This document shows positions 26,720 to 34,776 of a stretch of DNA of 40,042 nucleotides, in pieces. The position numbers were made by a program, and so were the translations under genes. The notes under the pieces are model-generated. The model had not been told where the DNA came from. It worked only from the letters and a program-made list of their open reading frames with translations, and did no database searches. Origin of the DNA: Bacteroidetes bacterium GWF2_33_38 (GTDB taxonomy: Bacteria > Bacteroidota > Bacteroidia > Bacteroidales > GWF2-33-38); contig MEOF01000034.1 in assembly GCA_001769505.1 (NCBI GenBank), positions 1 to 40,042 on the forward strand, written 5' to 3'. Numbering within the stretch: position 1 is the first letter of the stretch; the number at the start of each line of letters is the position of its first letter.

Positions 26720-28732
26720 ATGACTATGAAAAATATAAAATTTTTAATAATCATTTCCGTATTTCTGTATGGATGTGGAGAAAGTGCGACAAACAACGAT
26801 ATTAAAGTTGTAAATTTCAATCCTTTTGCCAATTTTAAAATTGACGACGATAGCTTATTAATCATCGATATTGACTATACAAATGCAATTGATAGTGGCT
26901 TTATAATTCCATCAATAAATCAAATTGCGAGAGGAAAATTTGCTGTTACTTTTGATATCGTAAATAACTCTGGGATTGCAAAAGAATTTTATTATAAAAT
27001 ATACTACCAAAACGAATCGTATAAATTTCCCGAAACACATATACATTCAAATGAAAATTTTTACGGCTCGTGGGAAAATACATCAAAAACATTTGTGGCT
27101 ACTGGGAAAATAGATTCAGATGGTAAAACACATACAATTAACGACGAAATAAGAATCGTTGGAAATCCACGAAATGAAACCTGCTATTTTGGAAAAAATA
27201 ATACACAGCACAATGAACAAGATATAATTTCAACAATTGATAAAATAAAAGGCGATGCTAATTGGTACAAACAGATTGTTGAAAAAGCGAAGAATAATAA
27301 TATTTCTATAGAAAAGCAATTAGAACTTGACGCTATTTATATTTTGAATCAAAATACTGATAAAGACGGCGTTAACCAAAGATGGAAACGAAATCCAAGA
27401 GTCGGCTCTTATAAATTTTTGCTTGTTTTAATTGAAAAAGAAGAATATGAGGCAAAATTGATTCCTGACTATATTCAAGACATAAGTATGAACTTTGATA
27501 ATACTTTCATTAACCCTTTCTACTATTTTTTATATGGAGATGGGAGTAAACTAAAAAATGTTTATTTAAGCACAAACAATTCACTTAAACTTATTGCAAA
27601 GCCAAATTTAGGATCTGGTATATACATCGACAAAGATAAATTAGCTGGAAGAACAATAAATAAATCATATTATAGCAATGAGTGTGGAGAAGACAATGAC
27701 CTATACAATAAAGCTCATTTCCAGCAATTCTTTCATGATTTAAGAAGCGAAGATATCATAAAAAATGTACCCTTAGTAAAAGATATTTTTAATGAAGATT
27801 ATACAATTGACGATTTTGAAAACAATAAGCTAAAATACACCGATGATAAATTAATTGTAACCAATGTTCAATTAACCGACTGCCCATGCAAAACTGTAAA
27901 GTCTGACATCGAAAATCAAAAAATTGTGATGATAAATCCTTCAACAAAAGAAGGCGAATGGAAAAAAGAAAGTGTTGGCGTTAAAACAAGGCACGGGTTT
28001 ACGTATGGGAAATATAGGTCGAAAGTTAAAATGACAGAATTGCTCAATAAACACGGTGTATGGAACGGAATCACAAATGCTATTTGGTTAATTTTCCAAA
28101 ATGGAGAATGGAACAATAGAAGAACCTGTGATAATAAAGGGTATATTCCGAAAGATCAATATGGTCGTGATAGTCAGCGAGTTAATAGCATTGATTACTC
28201 TGAAATTGATTTTGAAATTATAAAAACTAGTAGAGATTGGCCAAAAACTTCATATTCCGAAAAATATAATATAAAACCTTCCAATAACGATAAAAAAGAA
28301 GATATAATTGTTGCATGTACTAATTGGGATATGGCATGTCCATCGCCATCAAAATTCGACGTTGGAGTACATACTATTGAATATAATAACGAAACTTTTT
28401 ATTTACATCGATGGGATCATTGGTATAAAGCACTAACATCGAAAATTCCTGCAAATGAAAGCGAACTTTTCGAATCTGAATACTATTATTTCGAAATTGA
28501 ATGGAAGCCTACTGAAATAATATGGCGAATAGGACCTTCGGTTGATAAAATGAAAGTCGTGGGATATATGAATGAAGAATATTCGTCAATTCCTAATAAT
28601 CAAATGCTGATGGTATTTACTCAAGAATTTCACCTAGGAGATTGGTGGCCTCTAACACAATTTCATCAAAATTACATTCCCTTTCCTCAACAAGATTATA
28701 AGGGAGAAATATACGAAATAGTAATTGAATAA
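26720..28732 (+). CDS. GH16-like lipoprotein, putative glycan hydrolase or transglycosylase, 670 aa
   Basis: A lipoprotein signal with Cys19 in a LYGC lipobox; a second in-frame Met two codons later is an equally good start. Residues about 30-400 show beta-sandwich features but no family I recognise. Residues about 400-670 follow the GH16 jelly-roll plan: TYGKYRSKVKM, WNGITNAIWLI, then EIDFE at 495-499. That fits the E-x-D-x-E catalytic signature, with Glu495 as nucleophile and Glu499 as acid/base. Next come FYLHRWDHW, YYFEIEWKPTEIIWRIG and FTQEFHLGDWWP. GH16 enzymes cleave or re-join beta-1,3/1,4 glucans and galactans. The active site looks intact; the substrate is unknown. It is first gene of a tight three-gene operon with a membrane transferase and a phosphoesterase, so trimming of a locally made polymer is a reasonable guess (inference). 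Confidence 0.75.
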   Translation: MTMKNIKFLIIISVFLYGCGESATNNDIKVVNFNPFANFKIDDDSLLIIDIDYTNAIDSGFIIPSINQIARGKFAVTFDIVNNSGIAKEFYYKIYYQNESYKFPETHIHSNENFYGSWENTSKTFVATGKIDSDGKTHTINDEIRIVGNPRNETCYFGKNNTQHNEQDIISTIDKIKGDANWYKQIVEKAKNNNISIEKQLELDAIYILNQNTDKDGVNQRWKRNPRVGSYKFLLVLIEKEEYEAKLIPDYIQDISMNFDNTFINPFYYFLYGDGSKLKNVYLSTNNSLKLIAKPNLGSGIYIDKDKLAGRTINKSYYSNECGEDNDLYNKAHFQQFFHDLRSEDIIKNVPLVKDIFNEDYTIDDFENNKLKYTDDKLIVTNVQLTDCPCKTVKSDIENQKIVMINPSTKEGEWKKESVGVKTRHGFTYGKYRSKVKMTELLNKHGVWNGITNAIWLIFQNGEWNNRRTCDNKGYIPKDQYGRDSQRVNSIDYSEIDFEIIKTSRDWPKTSYSEKYNIKPSNNDKKEDIIVACTNWDMACPSPSKFDVGVHTIEYNNETFYLHRWDHWYKALTSKIPANESELFESEYYYFEIEWKPTEIIWRIGPSVDKMKVVGYMNEEYSSIPNNQMLMVFTQEFHLGDWWPLTQFHQNYIPFPQQDYKGEIYEIVIE

Positions 28733-28742
28733 TAACTTTATA

Positions 28743-31244
28743 ATGAAAAAACAAATATTGTATTTAACCGGACTGACTTTATTGGTTTTAATATTTTTTT
28801 CAATATTTTATGGAAAAGTGTTGCTTAATCCCAATAGCTATCTTTTCAATAAATATGGCGATGGCATAAAAACATATTACACGTATGCATTTCATATAAA
28901 AAATGACACTTCTTATACTGAATTTTCGGGAATGAACTACCCATTCAATGAAACTATTTTTTATGCGGGAACACAACCCGTTTTATCGAATTCAATTAAA
29001 TTGATTTCAGAGATTTTTCCTTCAATTGCCGATTATTCTATTGGGATTCTGAATTGGTTGATGATTATGTCTTTCCTCTTATGTTCGATATTTCTATATT
29101 TAATATTTCAAAAACTTGGCGTTTCAAATTGGTATGCAATTATTGCTGCATTAGCAGTAACAGCACTCTCTCCACAAACATTTCGATATTGGGGACATTA
29201 TGACCTTTCATACCATTTTTTCTTTCCGCTAAGTTGGTTTTTAGTTATTAATCTGTATGAATCTACCAAAAAAATAAAGTGGACAATATTATTTTTTATC
29301 AATAACCTTTTTTGGCTCTTTATTCATCCATATTTAGGAATGATTTCGATAATGTTTAGTCTAACATATTGGTTAGTCGATTTTATTATAAACTTTAAAG
29401 AAAAACGCAAGAATCTTATTCAATATTCTTATTTATTTATTCATTCTATTTTACCGCTATTGATACTTAAAATTGTATCAACTGCTGTCGATTCTCACAT
29501 TGATAGGACAAATAATCCTGTTGGATTTTTTCTATACACTACTAATTTAATCTCTGTTTTCACCCCTTACACTGTTGGAGGAATGCGTTGTTTTTACAAT
29601 CTGTTTGTAACGGGAGGTCAATATAGCGAAGAAGGAATTGCCTATATAGGATTTATTCCAAGTATTACTTTAATTATTGTTTTTGTTTTATTAATCGCAA
29701 GAATCATTAAGAGGAAAAAACAAAATAAAAAGTTGATTCTTTTTAATGAAACAATTGGAATTTCTACTATTTGTGCTATTTTATTATTGTTTTTTGCTAT
29801 GGCTTATCCTTTTAAATGGAACTTAAGTATTATATTAGATTGGTTCTCTTTCCTAAAGCAATTTCGTGCATTAGGACGATTTGCTTGGATATTTTATTTT
29901 GTAATTTCTGTTTTTAGTTTTTACTTTATATTCAATGCTTTTAAATTTTTAATAGAAAAACACCCCCGCAAAAAATATTTTTTTTATTCGATTTTAATTA
30001 TTGCCCCTATTTTTTCAATTTATGAAGGAACGATATATCATTCAAAATTTAAACACGAAATAACGAAATCTCCCAATTTATTTGATAAAACTCAACTTCC
30101 TGAAAGCTATACAAATGCAATAAATAATATAAATCGTGAAAAGTATCAGGCAATAATTCCAATGCCATTTTATTTAACTGGATCAGAAAATTTTCAAATT
30201 GATAGTTGTGCAGAAGTTAAAATTAACTCGAAAATACTTTCATATCATTTAAATATGCCAATAGCGGCAGCTTCGCTTTCACGTTCTTCTTTATCAGAAG
30301 CACGAAAACTAGTACAAATAGTTACTCCCAATTATTATAATGAAACTTATGACGAAGATATTACAGATAATCGTCCATTTTTAATTGTAAATTCAAATGA
30401 GAAGATGAATCCGTATGAAAAAAAAATAATTAATAAATCAACACTTATTTACGAGTCAACATTATTTAAATTATATGAACTATCTCGCGAAAAATTATTT
30501 GAAGACGAAACACATGATTTAATTGATAATTTTAATATTGACTCCCCCAAATTAACATATAAAGACGAAATGTTAGTTACAGATTCAACAGCATTTGTAT
30601 ATTTTGATAATTTCGACACTCAAAAATCAGATTTTACATATTTTGGAAAAGGGGCTTACAAGAATGCAAAATGGGAGTATAATAAATTTTTTGTTGTAAA
30701 TTCAAATATACTTAATCTTAATCGAAATTATGATGTTAGCATGTGGTATTATAACAATGGAGACCGAATTAATCACGTTATGGCAATTGCTGAAGAAAAT
30801 TTCATCGACGAAAGTAAAGCCAATTGGAATTACCTTACAGATCCTCGCTTTTCAAAAGTTGTAAATGGATATTGGTCGTTAATTGAATGGGCTTTTAAAC
30901 CTATAAAACCAAATACAGAATATACAATAATGACAAAAGCGATAGACCAAAATAAAGATACTATTCATGTAGACAATCTTTTAATTAAACCAAAAGGTGT
31001 AAATATTTATAAAATAATTACAATTAACAACGACTCTGTTAATATCATGTTTAATAACCACATTTTTCACATTGCTAAAAAAGAGGCAGAACCGATAATT
31101 ATTAAATTTCTAATCGAGAAAATTAAGACGAATCAAGATTGGTTGAATGATATTAAACTAAAAGCAATGAAGCAAAACATATTATTAGAGAATATGATTT
31201 GGCTAGATGCTAAATACATGGCAGAAAGATTAAAAATCGAATAA
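28743..31244 (+). CDS. GT-C-like polytopic membrane protein with C-terminal beta-domain, 833 aa
   Basis: The ATG at 28743 is preferred over an upstream TTG at 28725 because it leaves a 10-base gap after the GH16-like stop and starts the first membrane helix directly. About ten membrane segments fill the first 430 residues. The first outer loop carries FNKYGDGIKTYYTY and FSGMNYPFNE, where acidic residues sit as in GT-C-type lipid-linked sugar transferases. Residues from about 430 to the end are non-membrane and probably outside. Within them, about 619-755 form a carbohydrate-binding-like beta domain (YDVSMWYYNNGD, KPNTEYTIMTKA, DTIHVDNLLIKP). The enzyme family is not certain: a glycosyltransferase, a YfhO-like protein or an unassigned relative are all possible. 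ATG of the next gene is 3 bases after its stop, so translation is probably coupled. Confidence 0.7.
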   Translation: MKKQILYLTGLTLLVLIFFSIFYGKVLLNPNSYLFNKYGDGIKTYYTYAFHIKNDTSYTEFSGMNYPFNETIFYAGTQPVLSNSIKLISEIFPSIADYSIGILNWLMIMSFLLCSIFLYLIFQKLGVSNWYAIIAALAVTALSPQTFRYWGHYDLSYHFFFPLSWFLVINLYESTKKIKWTILFFINNLFWLFIHPYLGMISIMFSLTYWLVDFIINFKEKRKNLIQYSYLFIHSILPLLILKIVSTAVDSHIDRTNNPVGFFLYTTNLISVFTPYTVGGMRCFYNLFVTGGQYSEEGIAYIGFIPSITLIIVFVLLIARIIKRKKQNKKLILFNETIGISTICAILLLFFAMAYPFKWNLSIILDWFSFLKQFRALGRFAWIFYFVISVFSFYFIFNAFKFLIEKHPRKKYFFYSILIIAPIFSIYEGTIYHSKFKHEITKSPNLFDKTQLPESYTNAINNINREKYQAIIPMPFYLTGSENFQIDSCAEVKINSKILSYHLNMPIAAASLSRSSLSEARKLVQIVTPNYYNETYDEDITDNRPFLIVNSNEKMNPYEKKIINKSTLIYESTLFKLYELSREKLFEDETHDLIDNFNIDSPKLTYKDEMLVTDSTAFVYFDNFDTQKSDFTYFGKGAYKNAKWEYNKFFVVNSNILNLNRNYDVSMWYYNNGDRINHVMAIAEENFIDESKANWNYLTDPRFSKVVNGYWSLIEWAFKPIKPNTEYTIMTKAIDQNKDTIHVDNLLIKPKGVNIYKIITINNDSVNIMFNNHIFHIAKKEAEPIIIKFLIEKIKTNQDWLNDIKLKAMKQNILLENMIWLDAKYMAERLKIE

Positions 31245-31247
31245 ACA

Positions 31248-32153
31248 ATGAAACTATTTGCTCTTGTTTTTATATTAATATCATTTATTGTTTCGACGAA
31301 CGATTCTTTGATACAAACAGAAAAGAAACCTGATTCAGATACTTTAAAATACATTTTTATTTCGCATTTATATCAATGGTATTCTGGAGGTAAAAAAGTT
31401 GATTTACGAGTCGAACAACTCAACCTATCCTCTTATTCAGGTATATGGTTAGGTGGTGATGTTTGTAGCGAAGCTGCACAGAGCTTTACCACGCTAGAAT
31501 ACATAGATAATTTGTTTGATTTGAGCAATACGTTGACCTTATGGACATTGGGAAATCATGATACTCGTAACTTTAATATGGAATGGATTTCTGAATTTAC
31601 AAATAAAAATTCTTACTATACAACACATTCTAATGGAATTACATATATTGTATTAAATACGAATTTTGTTCCATATGATTGTGAAAATATTGATAATCAA
31701 TACCGATTGTTGACAAATGTTTGTGACACAATAAGTACATCTTCGCACTTAATAATTTTAATGCATCATGGGATTATCTCCAATGTATCAGGAGTTCCAC
31801 AGCCTGATACATATGCACATACAAATTATTCATATTGGAATGCTAATTGCTATTCTGCCGATAGTAACTTTGCTAACACAATATATCCAAAATTAGTTAA
31901 AGTTAAACAAAAAGGAATTGATGTAATTTGTATTGTTGGAGACATGGGGTCGTTGCACAAAACGATTGAACTAACTTCACCTGATAGTATAAAAATATTA
32001 GGTTGCGGATTAAATAATTCATACTTTTTAGACTCGGTTGAGTTGTCTCAGGCAGACAAGGATAAAGTTCTAATATTTAAACACATTCCTGAGATAAGAA
32101 AATTATTTTGGAATTTTTGTGATTTAGATTCATTGTTAGAATCTCAAAATTAG
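31248..32153 (+). CDS. Exported metallophosphoesterase-like protein with altered metal motifs, 301 aa
   Basis: A signal peptide or anchor covers residues 1-17. Calcineurin-type motifs are present in order: GGD at 69-71, GNHD at 102-105 and MHHG at 172-175. The first motif, normally D-x-H, reads S39-H40-L-Y42, and the last, normally G-H-x-H, reads GDMG at 231-234. Two metal-ligand sites therefore differ from the classical family. Either this is a subfamily with other ligands or it is a weak or dead enzyme. It ends the operon begun at 26720 and its stop overlaps that of the convergent gene by 4 bases. A role in removing phosphate from a surface glycan would suit the neighbouring CotH-type kinase, but this is speculation. 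Confidence 0.72.
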   Translation: MKLFALVFILISFIVSTNDSLIQTEKKPDSDTLKYIFISHLYQWYSGGKKVDLRVEQLNLSSYSGIWLGGDVCSEAAQSFTTLEYIDNLFDLSNTLTLWTLGNHDTRNFNMEWISEFTNKNSYYTTHSNGITYIVLNTNFVPYDCENIDNQYRLLTNVCDTISTSSHLIILMHHGIISNVSGVPQPDTYAHTNYSYWNANCYSADSNFANTIYPKLVKVKQKGIDVICIVGDMGSLHKTIELTSPDSIKILGCGLNNSYFLDSVELSQADKDKVLIFKHIPEIRKLFWNFCDLDSLLESQN

Positions 32154-33613
32154 TGTTTAATTGATAATTTACCAGTATATTTTTCGCCATTATCTAACGT
32201 AATATTATACAGATACACCCCTTCTTTTAAATGACTAACCGAAATTTCACTCTTATAACTGTTTTTAACTTCGTAAAAATCAATTTGAACACCTTGTAAA
32301 TCATAAATGCTTAAATAATATTTAACACTTTTAAATTTAGGAATTTCAATTATTAATAATTCATCTGCGGGATTAGGAAATACATATGCATGCAATTCTG
32401 TCGAATCAAAAATATTGGAAACATAAATGATATCACCATTTTTGTTGATTTTTAGCAAATATATGTCTTCGTCGCCGCTCCCAAAACTCCTCGTTTTTCC
32501 AAGTACCGCAACGTTTCCTTCTTGGATACTTGCTACTGAATAACAATAATCTGATTCATTTCCTCCAAAAATGTTATTCCATATTATATTTCCATTAAAA
32601 TCTGTTTTAATGATAATTACATCTGTCTTATAATCATCACTATAACTGCTTGTCGTACCGCATAAATAAATTTCACTATTGTTATAAATACACATTGATT
32701 CACCATATTCAAATTCGCCTTCTCCGTACGTTTTTTCCCATCCAATATTACCAAACTCATTAATATTTATTAAGTAAATATCAAAACTTCCATTGCCATA
32801 CGATTGAGTTGATCCCATAATAAAATAACCCCCATTTTGGTCACTGATAATAGACTTTCCAAAATCATGTAAATTTCCCCCATATATTTTTCGCCATTCT
32901 TCAGTACCCGAAACATCGGTTTTAATTAATAGAATATCAGCATCGTGATAATAATATTCTATGGTTGGAGAATTAAATAAATACCCTTTTGTTGTTCCAA
33001 GCAATAAAAATCCATCATCGTTATTTGCACACACAACATCAAAACCAAAATCAACATAGTTTGATTCGTATGTTCTCGACCACTCAATATCACCATTTAC
33101 GTTAAGTTTATTTAAATAAATATCTCCATCATAATTTACAGTATTTGAATATCCTATTACAATAAGCTCTTCATCATGAATTTCTTTAACCGAAAAATAC
33201 ATTTCATTATAACTTCCCTCGAAATATTTCTGCCAAATAATATTTCCATTTGAATCAAGTTTTATAATAACACCATCGATTCTAAAACCATTGTCTATCA
33301 AACTCCAACAATATCCTGAAACTATATAATTTCCACTAGATGTTTCAATCGCATTAGTAGCAAAATCAAAAGAAATACCGCCGATATATTTTTGCCATAA
33401 GATATTTCCTAGTGTATCCGTTTTTATTAGCATTATATCATTACTTCCTGTTCCTGAACTTCTTGTATTAGCCACTATTAAATACCTTGAATCTGAAGTA
33501 TAAATGATTTTGCATCCACTATCATTCTTTGTCCCTCCATAGGTATATTCGCTTTGTGCTTGAACAAAAAATGTGTAAGAAAAATATATACTAATAATTA
33601 GAATCGTCCTCAT
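32150..33613 (-). CDS. T9SS-secreted beta-propeller-like repeat protein, 487 aa
   Basis: The ATG at 33613 gives a clean signal peptide (MRTILIISIYFSYTFFVQAQ); a TTG one codon upstream is less likely. The body is about seven repeats of roughly 50 residues built on W.K.YGG...D.G.SI....DGGY...G.T.S.G.G..DIYLIK.D.NGN, a pattern typical of secreted Bacteroidota propeller-like proteins. The last about 80 residues are a type-A T9SS sorting domain (YVFPNPADELLIIE, LKEGVYLYNI, GKLSIKH). No catalytic residues are apparent; binding or display is more likely. Its start overlaps the end of the upstream GT2 gene by 23 bases, so the two are translationally coupled. It converges with the phosphoesterase gene. 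Confidence 0.8.
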   Translation of the reverse strand: MRTILIISIYFSYTFFVQAQSEYTYGGTKNDSGCKIIYTSDSRYLIVANTRSSGTGSNDIMLIKTDTLGNILWQKYIGGISFDFATNAIETSSGNYIVSGYCWSLIDNGFRIDGVIIKLDSNGNIIWQKYFEGSYNEMYFSVKEIHDEELIVIGYSNTVNYDGDIYLNKLNVNGDIEWSRTYESNYVDFGFDVVCANNDDGFLLLGTTKGYLFNSPTIEYYYHDADILLIKTDVSGTEEWRKIYGGNLHDFGKSIISDQNGGYFIMGSTQSYGNGSFDIYLININEFGNIGWEKTYGEGEFEYGESMCIYNNSEIYLCGTTSSYSDDYKTDVIIIKTDFNGNIIWNNIFGGNESDYCYSVASIQEGNVAVLGKTRSFGSGDEDIYLLKINKNGDIIYVSNIFDSTELHAYVFPNPADELLIIEIPKFKSVKYYLSIYDLQGVQIDFYEVKNSYKSEISVSHLKEGVYLYNITLDNGEKYTGKLSIKH

Positions 33614-34547
33614 CAATTATATAAATTGGTCGCTTTTTATTTTCATCAAACAGATATCCAATGTACACTCCTATAATCCCGATTAAAAAAAATTGAACCG
33701 CAAACAAAACACTTATAAGAACAACTGTTGTAGTGTATCCAGGAGGCACATTACCGAAAATTCTCATTACAATGGAATAAATTCCAACAATTAAAGAAAA
33801 AACACTACAAATAATTCCCATTAACAATCCAAGGTAAAGAGGAATTTTCGAAAAGGAAACAATTGCAACCGTCGAAAGAATAAGCAATTTAAAAAAAGAA
33901 TACTTACTTTTGCCACCTATACGAGCATTTGCCGTGAACTCAATGGTAGTTTTTTTAAACCCTACACTCTGAATAAAGCCTCGTATAAATCTTGCTCTTT
34001 CGCGATATTCTGATTTAAGAATATTTGCAACACGTTTAGAAATCATAAAAAAGTCGGAAGCATTCTGCTCGAATTTAATTGGAGATATTTTATTAAGCAT
34101 AAAATAAAATACCTTTGATGTTAATCGTTTGTATAGTCCACCATCATGCCTTTCTTTTCTTACCATATTAACAATATCATATCCATCGTTATACGCCTTA
34201 ATCATGGCAAAAATCTTATCTGGAGGGTGCTGCAAATCAGCATCAAGACATATTATGACATCTCCAGTGCTTTTGTCTATTCCTGCCAACATAGCAGCCT
34301 CATGTCCAAAATTTTTGGAAAAATGAATGTTTTTTACATGGGTATGCTTTGCACAAATATCGTTAATAATTATTCTACTATTATCAACGCTTCCGTCGTT
34401 AACAAAAATCACTTCCCTTTCATACTGAATTTCTTCCAACACCAAATTCAATGTATTCCAAAAAAGCAGTATTACATCTTCCTCATTAAACATAGATACA
34501 ATAATTGAAATTTTTTTCAATTCTCTTTTTGAAGAATTTTGCAACAT
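33591..34547 (-). CDS. Membrane-anchored family 2 glycosyltransferase (GtrB/DPMS-like), 318 aa
   Basis: The Met at 34547 is chosen because it places KISIIVSMFNEEDV near the N-terminus as in the family. An upstream ATG at 34637 would add 30 residues of unlikely sequence. Motifs: VIFVNDGSVDNS, ICLDADLQHPP (DxD-type metal site), RHDGGLYKRL and the acceptor-loop QNASDFFMISK. Two C-terminal membrane helices (about 230-300) match GtrB-like enzymes that load a sugar on undecaprenyl phosphate at the inner membrane. The sugar might then be passed to a GT-C transferase such as the product of 28743-31244 (inference). It overlaps the downstream propeller-like gene. Confidence 0.88.
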   Translation of the reverse strand: MLQNSSKRELKKISIIVSMFNEEDVILLFWNTLNLVLEEIQYEREVIFVNDGSVDNSRIIINDICAKHTHVKNIHFSKNFGHEAAMLAGIDKSTGDVIICLDADLQHPPDKIFAMIKAYNDGYDIVNMVRKERHDGGLYKRLTSKVFYFMLNKISPIKFEQNASDFFMISKRVANILKSEYRERARFIRGFIQSVGFKKTTIEFTANARIGGKSKYSFFKLLILSTVAIVSFSKIPLYLGLLMGIICSVFSLIVGIYSIVMRIFGNVPPGYTTTVVLISVLFAVQFFLIGIIGVYIGYLFDENKKRPIYIIDEDDSNY

Positions 34548-34661
34548 ATATAGTATTATTTTAAACCGCTTAAAGGTAATGAATAATATGTTAGTATGAA
34601 AAAAATAACTCTGTAAATACTCATAAAATGCTGACATTTATGTAAAGTTGAAAAATTATAA

Positions 34662-34669
34662 TAATTTTG
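34662..34669 (+). promoter_or_regulatory. Possible -7 box for the CotH gene
   Basis: TAATTTTG matches TAnnTTTG exactly, 107 bases before the ATG at 34777. No TTG lies at the usual distance upstream, and a leader of about 100 bases would be long for this locus. Confidence 0.25.
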
Positions 34670-34776
34670 TCAATCTATAAAAATGAAAAAAAAGATAAAA
34701 AAACAAAATGTATAAACATTTTTAGCCGTTTCGAAAAAAGGAGTCCTAAAAAAACAATTAAAAAAAATTCAAGCAA

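Noticed and set aside
28725-28742. TTG start overlapping the GH16-like gene by 8 bases
   Set aside because: The ATG at 28743 is closer to the first membrane helix and leaves an ordinary 10-base gap.
34146-34508. 120-codon plus-strand frame
   Set aside because: It is antisense to the conserved GT2 core (33591-34547) and shows no features of its own.
33614-34637. Upstream starts: TTG at 33616 for the propeller gene and ATG at 34637 for the GT2
   Set aside because: ATG 33613 gives a clean signal peptide. The 30 extra GT2 residues precede the normal family start and read as translated leader.
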